A stretch of 64,000 bases of DNA, from NCBI GenBank assembly GCA_008921705.1, contig VFFE01006833.1, forward strand, positions 603,486-667,485. The letters run 5' to 3'. This document shows positions 50,701 through 62,700 of this stretch, piece after piece. Position 1 is the first letter of the stretch. Each line of letters opens with the position of its first letter. The notes under the pieces are model-generated. The model searched no databases and was not told the DNA's origin. It worked only from the letters and a program-made list of their open reading frames with translations. The translations under genes and the position numbers were made by a program. The DNA comes from Burhinus oedicnemus (taxonomy: Eukaryota; Chordata; Aves; Charadriiformes; Burhinidae).

Positions 50701-53700
50701 TGGGCCTGCCACGCTGCTTTCCAGAAAAAAACCCCACCATCCTTTTGACGGTCTTTGCAATGTGTCCTCCCAGTGGGAGAGGAAATAGGCTCCTGAAGCT
50801 GGTTTATCCTATGGCTCCTTTCATTAGGGGGGATTTTAGCTGGGGTGACTTCTTGCCTGGGGGAACAAATGTTTACTCTTGAGTAAAAGAATTGCCTCTC
50901 AACAAAGCTGGTTTACCAGATGCCGGGTTGCCCCATCCCTCTCCTGCGCTTGAATATATTCTCATAGTGCTCATTTTTGTTGGAATAATCCGGCATCAGC
51001 TACGCTGACAATCCCCCGCAGAGCTATTTAGAGCAGCTAAGAGCTGATTTGGGTCCCAGAGCAAACAGGGTGGTTCTCTTCCCCCTTTTTCCTTCCTCCT
51101 TCCTCCTACGAGTTAACTCAGTGGGGACCCCCCCCTCTCCCCAGCCCTGCTGCTGGTGGTGCAGAGGCACTCGCTGGGGTGCAACTTGAGTCCCGGGGCA
51201 TTCATCCCTGCCCCCTGTGGTGTTCCTGGTGGGCTTTGGCATCGGTGTTCAGAGCGTGCATTAGTCCTTTTCTCTCCAGTTCTATGGTGCTGGAGCATGA
51301 TTAGCTCTCAGCTAGTACAGGTCTCGCCCTCCTCATCTCGTCAAATGTGACTCAGTCATCAGGCTTCTTCCCAAGCATCTCGTATGAGAAGTTATTGGAT
51401 CCCATTTTGCTGTTTGAATCTGGAAGCTGAAGTCGCCACTGCCAAATTGGAAAATAAGCCACCATATAGCTGCAGAACAAGAATAATTGCACCAGAATGA
51501 TTTTGCTTGGAATTACTTGGGATAAGCCGACAAAATCTCTGGGTGCATTTTCACATGCTGGCTTCAGTGAGGTAACCTGCCTGCGGTGAGCCACCTGCAC
51601 GTGGAGGCTTTCAGGCACCTTCTGCTCTGCTAACGTCCTCTGTCTCTCACTGTCCAAACTCATTTCTGTAACTACCTCAAGTGCAAGGAAAGACTGATTC
51701 TCCTCTCTTCACAACGAGTTTTAGCTGGAACCAGATTTCAGGCAAGTTTTAGCTTTGGCAGAGAGTTCTGGGGAGCACCGTCAGACCCTGCTGGCACCTA
51801 CAGGGTGTGAAACTCCATCAGTGTTGCAGCTTGTCGTAGTGAGTAACTGCAACACATCAGCAAGGGGCACTCTGCATAATTTCCTTTTGGAAAGGGGGAA
51901 AATTTGTGTCCAAAAACTTTCTCCAGTGTCACCCATCTGCTTTCAAGAACATTTCGCTTTGTGCTATTTCCAGTCTGAACTGGGGGTGAGGTTTAGCCTT
52001 TTTCAGATATTCATTCATGCTTCCTTTTAATTTATTTAAATTACACTCATCCATCTTGTCCATCAATATGTTGCCTTCCTGACCATGCAGATAGTAAACT
52101 CCTGTGTCCATAAACACTGTCCATAAACACTTTGGGTCATAATTTCTCTCACATAAATATGATCATTAACTTTTCTACAGGCTGACTTGCATGAGGAAGA
52201 TGACATATGTGCTCACTGATAAGAAGATAAGAGTCTGAGGTAATTGGATTAGCTGTAATAGAAAAATGGGTGAGCTGCAGGGATAGAATTTGCCCAGGAC
52301 TGATTTGGAGCACAGAATATCAGAGTGCTGCAAATCTGATAGCCAATGATGCTTGTTTGGATGGCAGTTCAGGAAGCGTTATAAGTGTATATCTAACATT
52401 GAATCTGTGTATCATCTATAGGACGTAGGGGGCTGCGCACCTCCAGATACTTGCATATAGTACTCTGATGAAAAGGGGCCCTGATTGAATACATTTATTC
52501 GGGCTAAGAAGATTATAGGAATTTCACCACATTTCATAATCCAGTAAAAATAGCCTCCCCAAAATTCTGAAATAGCAAAGTATTCTGCTGTCCTTCTCCT
52601 CCTTACCTTTAGCTCTCAAGTCTGGAATGACCCCTGCTCCCTCCGTGCCATCCCATTGGCACCAGCCGGAGGCACTGCTTGTAGGGAGTCCTGTATGTTT
52701 AGTTACGTGGGAGGTTCCTCAGAGCTAGCTCAAAGAGAACAGAATTGACCTTTAACCCAAGGAAGGACATTTAGAACCAGTTTTTTATAGAAGACTTAAA
52801 TAATGTGATTGTCCCAGAAGGGTGGCTGCAGAAAGACACAGCTAGGATAACTCACACATCTCCTTCCTGGAACAGAGATATTTATTCCCTGCAGTGGTCT
52901 CCAGGACCTGCATGTGGCTCACAGAGACTTGAAGTTTCATGGTCAACCTTGTTGAAGGTGACCCAAGAGCCAGTTCTCCATGGCTGAACTCAGCCGGCAT
53001 TGCCATGATGTCTGCCTGGTGCTGAGCTGCCAGTGATGGAGTTGTTGTTTCCAAACCCACTTTACTCTGTTTCACTTTCGTTCAATTTATAGTTGTCTCT
53101 GATAGTTGAGATGAATGTGGATTTTATTTTATGAGCGAGCATGGAGTTCATTTGCAGGGTATTTATTGCTCTAGCCACACAGAGGAGATAAATCACCTTT
53201 GAAAAAAAATGTCCTGTTGCATGCAATGGGCTCAGTAAGTTTGTCTAAACTCTTAAAAAGTTCCCATTTAATCTCTGCCCGGGGTTAAGTCCTGTGAAAC
53301 TAGAACTGAGCAGGAAAAGTGCAGAAAGCCATACACAGGATGGGCAATGGCACACGAATCCAGTTCATGCTGCCTCCCTCTTTCAGGGCGACTCCCACCT
53401 AACTTCTACCCACAGGCTCTTAAGCTGTGCTCAGCAGAGACAAATACAACATGCCCACAGCCCTCTCTTGAACGGAATAAACTAATTTATTTATATATAT
53501 TACCTCAAATCAGGACACTTACATAGCTATATATTGATGTATTTGTTTTAAAAAAAACCCACTCACCTACAAATGGCTCTCCCCAGACAAGGATCAAGAT
53601 TTCCAAAGGCAGCTAATGATTTTGAGCAGCATCACTGAGCGCTCAGCCTAAGACAACAACATTAACTTCATTGAGATTTTTGGGTATTGAATACCCTGGG

Positions 53701-54199
53701 TATTGAAATAGTGGAGAAAAAATGGTGTTTATTTTCATTCATTCATTCATTCAGCTGCTTTTGATGAATACCCCAAAATGTCATGTTTGATTTTGCTTTC
53801 AGCTGCTCCCAGAAAACCTGCCTGTTCCAAGGGGACCTGTTGGATTAAGTTAAATAACCATTAGATGAGGAGGTTGTTACACTGTGATTTAGCAAAGCAG
53901 AGCAGGCTGCTTCTGCAGCTCAGAAGAATAGGAATCAATCCCCTGCTTATCCCAGCACCAGGCCCATTCATATCTCTAGGTACTTATGGGCACCATACAT
54001 ACTTGCAAAGCAGAGATTACTGTAACCTTAGTGCTCAATATATACGTTTGAGATGTATAGCATTTCAGCCTCTCTGTGCTCAGCAGAACGACTGGAGAAG
54101 TCTGCTGGTTTACCAGATAGGACAACTAGCTAAACACGGGGACTGAAGCGCACTGATAATGCTCTTTGTCATATGGTTTAGTTTTAGGTAGCCCTATGA
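47779..54199. other. Non-coding stretch with possible conserved regulatory elements
   Basis: No gene is supported. The region around 49780-50130 is AT-rich and contains an ATTTGCAT octamer (49840-49847) and GTGACTCAGTCAT (49816-49828). The latter 13-mer recurs at 51347-51359. Short frames (up to 127 codons) have no domains. Confidence 0.5.
53735..53754. repeat. (ATTC)n short microsatellite
   Basis: About five ATTC units within TTTTCATTCATTCATTCATT. Confidence 0.9.
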
Positions 54200-54270
54200 G
54201 GAGTGGGGAGTTGGACTCGATGATCCTTCTAGATCCCTTCCAACTCAAGATATTCTATGATTCTATGATA
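54200..54270 (+). mobile_element. CR1 LINE 3' tail, short
   Basis: The plus strand reads GAGTTGGACTCGATGATC-like sequence, CCCTTCCAACTCAAGATATT and the tail ATTCTATGATTCTATGATAG. It is the terminal CR1 segment only. Confidence 0.9.
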
Positions 54271-57200
54271 GATCCAAATCCCTGAAGTGCTTACAGTAAA
54301 AGCCAGGAGAGAAAGGCCCCCTTCTAAAATAAAACAAAGCAGAAAAAAGAACAAGTATGAGCTGAAGCGATAAATTATAGAGGACTTCCTGTGGAGGAAT
54401 CAAATAAATCTCTCTAAATATTTTTAGCATGCTCACTTTCCTTTCAATAGCTCAACAGGAGGTTCAGTGGTCTCACCTGGCATCTTATTAGTACTGCACT
54501 GATTGGTGAGCGTGCAGGAACAGAGCAGCGCTGGCATCTTGGTTAATCATGTCTTCTAGGAAATTGCGAAAATGACACAGGAGATACTTCACAAATGGCG
54601 AGCTGAGGTTTTGCTGCAAAAGAAAATGTCTGTTTTCACAGCAGGTGGTCAATAAATCCAGCACTATTATGGATCATAGCTGTAAGTCAGTTTTCAAATG
54701 TTCCCAACCGCGTGTAGCATCTGTCTTACTCGGGAGTCTGATCACAATCTTTGCTGCAAATGGAAGATGGAGTTTCTCTTGTGTTTGAACTTGTTTACTT
54801 TCCTTTCATTTGTGGTTTTTACTTCAGCTCTTCTTTGGATCCTGATATTTCAGAAGACTATTTTTGATCAATATAGTTCATTTGCAGTACCTAGTGATTT
54901 CCTTATTTTGAAGTAAAAATCTCTTTCATAAGCATTTCCCTATAGAAACGTTCCTTTCAGTCATATGCACTACTTGGATTTTTCCTCAGGGATGGAACAT
55001 TATTTTTCCTTTTAATTCTCTTTAAACTGCTGACACTAATGCTCTCTCTAAAACTTGTTGTGGGCCCTGCTTTGTATCTCATATATATTTGGGATTAAGG
55101 AGAATTTATTATCATGTGGTCTTAAAGCAGCTTTTTCATAAGTCTTGAGTACACTCTCCTGTCAGGTGAGTACTGATTACATATCATAGGAAAAAAAAGG
55201 TTTTAAAAATAGATCCAAGAGCGAGAAAAATCTGAAGGCTTGGGATGAACAGTTAGGAGAAACAAGACTGGGAGGAATTTGCAGCAAGAGAAAAATCTTA
55301 GCTCCCACGGAGGATGCTTAAGTGGATGGTGCTGTTTCCTCTGAATGGGAGAAGCTGTAGGCTAGGAGGTGACCTGGTACTGCTCGACACTGTGACGGCC
55401 AGACGAGATGGGACGTCTGAGCTCATGTCCCTCCAAAATACAAGATTTGGAATCTGGAATTTTGATTCCGTTCACCGGGGTTGGGGACATTCACTGTAGA
55501 AATCAGTGACACCCGCTCAGAGAGCTCAATGCATAGGCACACATACTGCATATATAAATATACATGATCTTTTGGAACACGTATCAAGCTGAAAATCCAC
55601 CCTTTGAATCAGTTTTTTTTCAGACACCCCAAATCAGACACCTAAATATGGAAACAGCCCCAAACCCAATTCGTTTTGAATGTGTTGGCTGGGCATTTCC
55701 ACTGCTTTCGGAAGAGGTATGTAAACTCACAAAGAAGCATTTCATGCCTTGCACGTAAAGTGACTTCAAAGGCAATCACTCATTGAAGAAAAGAAAAAGA
55801 AAGCATACTACTTCTCAGTGATCTCTAAAACACACAAGTAAAACAGAAGTCTTTGTGTTTTGTGAAGGGGAAAACATCAGAGGTTAAAGATGCAGGTTGC
55901 AGAGAAAAATGCATTTTAGTGCAAAAAGAAAAGTTATTCTAAATATTGTCATCCTAAAATTAGTATTACTCACCACAAGCTTGGGAACTGTTCAGAATTT
56001 ATAACCTTGATAGCTTCATAGCAAAATATGTATAAGTGGATCAATTTTTAATATGTGTAACTGCAAATCTGACAGAGATAAACCCTTCAGTGAATCGCAG
56101 GCTCAACTTCTTGTTTGAAGTTAACAGTCATTTCATTAGATTTGACTTCAAAAAAACACCTTGCCATGATTTAATGTTATAAATTATGAACTATTCAAAT
56201 TGCTCACTGAAAATGTATTATTTAAAGATGTACCTCAAAAGTGAGCAAATGTAAGCAAGCTGTATGTTTAACGGATTACTCATTTCATTCCTGGGAGACC
56301 ATTTCACACTGGGAACTATCACGCTAACTTGTCAGTGTGATCTAGTGGTACGAGCAGGAGCATAGAAGTTGGTGGGTACAAGGCTGGCGGTATGTGACCT
56401 TGAGAAAGACATTTCATCTCGGCATTGTTTTTTCACCTGTAAAATAGAGAGCAGGGGAAAAGTAGTGTAGCTCTTCTGGGGTCTGCACTATGTTAATATT
56501 TGTAAAACACTTTGAGGGTTGCAAATGGAGAAGGTGCCAGAGAAATGTTATAACGTCACTTGTTTCTAATTATTTTTTTCAAGCTGGGATCAGATCCTCA
56601 GATTTGGCCTTTTTAGGTTGCTTCTGTGTTGCAGAGATTGTAAATCTGCCCTCATAGGGCAGCAACTGGGAATCCCTGCACACTGTAAAGCTGTCTTTCT
56701 ATTTGTTTCTGCTGCAGTTTGGTCCACAGAGAAACAGCCAGATAATTTTTTTACTTGAAAGTTAATAGGAGACATATGCTGGAGGTGCAGAATTAAAATC
56801 TTTTTAAGAAAACCAGAGTTTCTCTATTGTGCATGAACTAACCTCCCAGTGTATCCATCATACTGGCTGCTCTAACAAGCACTGTAGCTCACTCATTCTT
56901 GTTGCATTATAAAAGCCCTAAATCATTCATTTCCATTGCTGTTTCTTAACTCCTTGAACTAGTAATCAGCACTAATGACTTTAACACTGGCTGCCTTCTT
57001 AGTTGACTTTGATTCATGCGTATACAGACAACCCTCAAAAGCATTAAACATTTTTAACATGTCACCCTTCCCAGCCTTGCAGGCTCCAGCTATAATTTCG
57101 TTTCCCGACTTTCCCATCAGCAATATTTCCACCTTAAATGTTCTATATCTCTGAAGCCAAATTGCTACACACATGTCATCTGTGGGTAGTGTATATAAAA

Positions 57201-58750
57201 TTTAGTTCCACTTAAAAAATATCTCCAGAGCACTGCTTTTGTTCACATTTATCTAAATATGAGGTTTGGTGCATGCAAAAAATGTATTTTGTTTAATCAT
57301 GAGAGATTAGACATTGTTCTGAGTTCATAAATTCATAATTCTGAGTTAATCTGAGTTCATAAAGAAGTGATTAAAATTATAGCAGGACAAGACTGTGGCA
57401 TGAAGAACATCCTAGTAAAAGGAGTACGGGTTCAAATGCCCCATGCGAGGTCTGTTGCCATGGGGCACTGCAGTGCTGAATCCATGTCCTGGGTCCTCCT
57501 TGCTGTGGTTACTGGGGACTTGATGACACCCTGGAGGGTCCTGTGCAGTCCAGGACATTGCCTGGTTGGGGAGCATCTGTACCCCTGGTAGACTGGTCAA
57601 TTCTGATTCATATTGCCCTCCAAAGGAAAGGTACTGGTACATTATAAATGAAAAGTGTCTTCTGCTCTTGATTAATGCTGGCTCTCGTGAAACCCAGACT
57701 GCTGGGTCATATGCTTTGAGTCTGCCACCTCTTTTTTTCTTGCAGTCATAAAAAGCCCCTTTCAGGAAAGCAAATTTAATAGCAAAACATCATTGCAACA
57801 TGGGCTAACTCCCATTGCGTCATTGTAACCTCTGTCTCTGGGAGTTATTAGCTGGGATGAGAGGCTTTGCATTTATTTATTCTTCCAGTGGCAGTGAGAA
57901 CATCAGAGAGCAAAGGTCCCTAGGGGACTGCTCCATCTCATTCCTAATTGGTGTATTTAGTAGTTTCTACCATAGGCCTCTTAAGGTTGAATGTGAACTG
58001 TGTCCTATTAGCCAGAAATCACTGTTCAGCAAAGTGACAGTCAAATCTTTTAGAACGGTACTGTTATTTTTAATACACTGGCCTAAGGCTTTTGGGTGAG
58101 AAAAGGGAGAAATAATTGCTTAGTACTGGGAGGCTCAGACACAATTTAGGATCCATCCCTATCTATTAAAGTAGGATAATTTCTGTATTGTATATCCAGG
58201 AGAATAACCAGAAATTAGATTTGCGCTTACAGAAACAAATGGCCTTTCTTTTATAATTGGTTCCTGCTTGGAGGAAACCTGTCAGCACATTCTGTGAATG
58301 TGTATCAGCCCAATCCAGCTGGGAAACACCTTAGTGATCAAATACTTCTCCTGCAACACTTGGTCTCCAAGGCACTTCCTCACCCTGGCACTAAAACTAA
58401 CCAGGCACACCTTGTAGTCTCAGAGTTCAAAGCTCACTCCCCATTCAGTACATTGCCAGAATCCAAGAGGGGTAACATTTTTTACAAGATTATGATGTTT
58501 TGCTGTCAAGGATGCTGGCTTCTTTTTGTTCCAGTATTGAATACATGCTGTAGAAGACCAAAGAGAGGATTTAAGTCCTCAAAAGTCCTCCAAACACTAC
58601 CTGCCTGATGTTGCCCCAATAATAACTAAGACTTAAAGTTCAAAATAAACATGACTCTCACCCATGTATTTCACTGAAATTTGATTTACAAAAAGAAAGG
58701 AAAACAGAACAGAACAAAAGAAGCTTGTGCTTCTCTCTGCTTCTTTTTTC
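54271..58750. other. Non-coding stretch holding one MIR-like SINE
   Basis: Outside the SINE at 56331-56552 I see only unique sequence. Frames of 60-104 codons (for example 58294-58608) have no recognisable domain. Confidence 0.6.
56331..56552 (+). mobile_element. MIR-like SINE
   Basis: The order of blocks follows MIR/CORE-SINEs: GATCTAGTGGTACGAGCAGG (tRNA-like head), GTATGTGACCTTGAGAAAGA (core), TTTTTTCACCTGTAAAATAG, and a LINE-related tail TTTGTAAAACACTTTGAGGG with GCCAGAGAAATGTTAT. It is clearly decayed and therefore old. Confidence 0.8.
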
Positions 58751-59752
58751 ATAGAAACATAGAATCATAGAATGATTTGGGTTGGAAGGGACCTTAAAGA
58801 TCATCTAGTTCTAATCCCCCTGCCATGGGCAGAGACACCTTCCACTAGTCCTTGTTGCTCAAAGCCCCATCCAACATGGCCTTCAGGGTTGGGGCCTCCA
58901 TAACTTCTCTGGGCAACCTGTGCCAGTGCCTCACCACACTGACAGTAGAGAATTTCTTCCTAATATCTAATCTAAATCTACTCTCTTTCACTTTAAAACA
59001 GTCAGCCCTCATCCTATTGCTACACTCTCCGATAAAGAGTCCCTCCCCATCTTTCCTGTAGGCCCTTTTAGGTACTGGAAGGGGCTATAAGGTCTCCCTG
59101 GAACCTTCTCTTCTCCAGGCTGAACAACCCCAACTCTCTCAGCCTGTCCTCACAGCAGAGGTGCTCCAGCTCTCTGATCATCTTTGTGGCCCTCCTCTGT
59201 ACTTGCTCCAACAGGTCCGTGTCCTTCTTATGTTGGGGACCACAGAGCTGGACACAGTACTCCAGGTGGGATCTCACGAGAGACGAGTAGAGGGGCAGAA
59301 TCACCTCCCTCGACCTTCTGGCCACGCTTCTTTTGATGCAGCCCAGGATGCGATTGGCCTTCTGGGCTGCAAGTGCTCATTGCCGGCTCATGTTGAGCTT
59401 CTCATCCAGCAACACCCCCAAGTCCCTCTCCTCAGGGCTCCTCTCAATCCATTCTCTGCCCAGTCTGTATTTGTGCATGGGATTGCCCTGACCCACATGG
59501 AGGACCTTGCACTTGGCCTTACTGAACTTCATGAGGTTGGCATGGGTCCACCTCTCAAGCCTGTTAAGGTCCCTCTGGATGGCATTGCTTCCCTCCAGTG
59601 TGTTGACTGCTCTACACAGCTTGGTGTTGTCAGCAAAGTTTCTGAGGGTGGACTCAATCCCACTGTCCATGTCACCAACAGAGATGTTAAACAGCACTGG
59701 TCCCAGTACTGATCCCCGAGGAACACTACTTGTTTTGATGGGCAAATCTTGA
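58751..59752 (-). mobile_element. CR1 LINE, 5'-truncated 3' part with reverse-transcriptase fragment
   Basis: The minus strand encodes CR1 reverse-transcriptase pieces: [60 protein letters not shown], then after a frame break [20 protein letters not shown] and [10 protein letters not shown]. The catalytic motif reads FADN where active CR1 elements have FADD, so a metal-binding aspartate is lost. The reading frame is broken between the reverse-transcriptase part and the C-terminal part. The 3' tail of ATTCTATG-type repeats lies at 58751-58775. It is the same subfamily type and orientation as the copy at 46254-47215. Confidence 0.95.
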
Positions 59753-62700
59753 CAAACCCCTATTTCGATCTTGCAGCATTGTCACCGCAAGTCACATACC
59801 AAGCATGTGCAGACACTATCTCAGATATCAACCTATTTTTGCTGTGTGTCTTCTTCATAGTTCTCATAAAAGCTTTGTAAAGCCCAAATTACCAGCCTGG
59901 AAGATGCTTTGTGCTAGCTGGTATTTCCACCCAGCTACTCTCCAAAGGACAGAGGGTACATAAAGGTAAGGGATAGAAGGGACTGCATTGAGGCGAGAGG
60001 AAAAAAAATTACAGACCATGCTAAAAAACAAAGGCTATTTAAGGTATGGTTTGGAAGTATAATAAATCAGAGCTATCCTATATTCAGCATGGCTTATTCC
60101 TTCTTTTGATGTATATTCTACCACAGCAGTAAGCATCCAACTGATTACCTTCATTCCCATTTTTATGGTATTGCCTTTATTTGCCAGTGTGTTATGCCAG
60201 GTTTTGTAGTGCATCTGAAACAGAAGGTCATGGTATAGATGTCTGACAAAGCAGAGATCACGTGGAAGGACCAAACAAGCTAATGACCTGATGATGACAT
60301 ACTGAGAGTGAAACCTTGACTGTGGTAAGCATGTAATCTCCATATAGATCAACAAGACTTTTCTAATTAACTTCAAAGGGGGAATGGGTTAGTCCTCAGT
60401 CTAGAAGGTCATGATTTAAGAACTTGTGCTATTGTACAGCTGCTCCTATGTGAGGGAACTCATAGAGCAACCGGCTTCATGTATATCCTGTCACCCTAGC
60501 TTCATATATGACCTCTTACCCATCAGACACTCCAGAGAGACTGTATTCTTGCAGCCTTGTAGAAAAGAGTATGAGACAACCAATACGCAAGCAAACTGTC
60601 CTGAGATATGTACTTACATTAAAAAAAAAATTTCCTCTTGCCTTGTTCAGCTCCTGTCTATAAATCCTCTTTCCTTGGCAGGGTTATTAAGAACAAGTGG
60701 CTGAAGCAGCACTGAGATTCTTGTTGTCCTACAAACCTGTCAGCCAAGTTACAGGAGCAAGCATAGAGAATCAATAGTCTTTTTGGCAAAGAGAAAATCC
60801 TACATTGATTATTCCAGCTCTGGCAGCTGCTTTTCATGCTCTGCCCTTTGATGTGTGGTCAAGGCCTGTCTTAGTCATGTTGTGGTCCCGTTACAACCTT
60901 GTAGGTTGTTCAGCATAGAAGGAAGAAGGAAAGCCCTACAGATCCACATCTTCCCTAATTTTCTTGAGTTAAGCACTGGGTGAGTTTGACAAAACTTCAG
61001 ACTTTCAGAGGGATAGGTGGGACTGGGTAAAAAGGCTCCTCTCATTCCTTCCTGGGAAAACAGCTCTGTCTTGGATGTTCGACCATCTGTCAGCGTTCTT
61101 ATTTTGAGGAAGTGCCCTCAGTGGACTTCTGGAGAGATCTTCTGTCATAATTTAATATATCTGACTAGATAACAAGATATGGACCAGAACCACCATTAAA
61201 TTAATGATAGTAGGCTACAGTCCCAGGCTATGGTGTAGACATACAAAAGCTTGAACTTGCAAAGGAGACAGATTGCTGAGATTTAACACAGGCAAAACCA
61301 GAAAGATGGCCTATCCACATTATGATAATAAAATTTACAAGGCATGGAGTCATGATATTGTTCCTTCTTTCCCCCCATGCGTTCCTATCACTCCTTAAAA
61401 ACAGTAAATTTTACCACGTTTGACCGATACTGCTTTCCAGACCTCTTGAGTATTTGCTTTTTCTCAGCTCAACTGTGTTTTGAAATGCTGTACACCTCTG
61501 CAAGAGCCCAGTCAGAGGTGGGCAGAGGATTTACTTTCTAATGATTAGTCTTAATACTAAATGCCACCTCATAAAACAATCACTCATAATTTGACTTCAT
61601 TAAGCATTCTTTGTTATCCATCTTTAATTCATTAACCTTGGCATTGTCGGCATGTTGCCACAATCAAATGCAACTTATTCCGTGTTGTGCAATGAGAGCC
61701 GAGGGCAGATCTCACACTGGGCTGTCATCTAATGGATCCGAAGCGCCTGTTAAATGGAATGACGCACTGCTCTAAATGCAGGCATCTAGCAAGGGGAGAG
61801 GATGTATGTGCTGCAGATGACCGGGTCTATGTCCAGGTGCTGAGCTGGGCAGACCCAGACCTTTAATACCAGTTTCACCAAATACCTGACAAATTTGCTA
61901 AAGCCCAGACTGATTCCACTCTTCAGCTACAGCTAAACTTGAATTCACCGCGGGGCTGTTTTCATTTTGCTTACTTGGATGCTGTTCTCAAAGGAGGAGA
62001 GAACTGACATACAGGTTTTGCACAACATCTGCTGTACTTTTCAAACTGCAGATAATCAGTGGATGATATAATTTGCATCAGAAAGATAACTGAAAAGCCT
62101 CTTACACATATTAGGGGGCATAATTTAGCCCTTTGATGTGAGAACAACAAAAGAATATTAAGGGCACGTTCTGCTCTGTGTAATATGTGCTGGTGAAACA
62201 GCTGAAGCTGAGGACGACTTGCAGATCTCCGTCACCTTTTTTCCCATTGGCCTGCCTGTGGCCAGCTCCCACAGGTCCCTGTAGAGCAACGTGGGATGCA
62301 ATAAGCCAGCAGTTTGGAAAGGGTAACTTCCTCAACTCAGGGAGCCAAAAGGCCTTCTAAAGCCAAGCACCCTCTCCAGTGCTTACAAAGGGAAGGAAAG
62401 AGATAAAAAGCACCCTGAGAAATTTCTTTTCAATCTTGTTATAGGTAAGAATAATTGAACTGCTGAAAGCTATCATAAGCAATTTGTCTCTATCTTACAG
62501 ACAACAGACCTGTTTTTGAAGGCGATGATCACATTGACTTCCCAGCAGAAGCTCAATCTGATCTGTGGTTATATGGTTTCCTTCTAGACTGGGCAATATG
62601 GCAGCGCTGGTGTTAGTTTATCATGTTTTTGTAGGTATGAATTTACCAAATGCCTCCTAGTTGGGCTTTCCGTGACCTAGTGGTCATGTCACTCCAGACT

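Noticed and set aside
53560..53640. Minus-strand MLLKIISCLWKS start followed by a good GTGAGT donor at about 53564, considered as the PRIMA1 first coding exon
   Set aside because: An in-frame TGA stop occurs after 12 codons, before the donor, and the residues do not match the expected leader.
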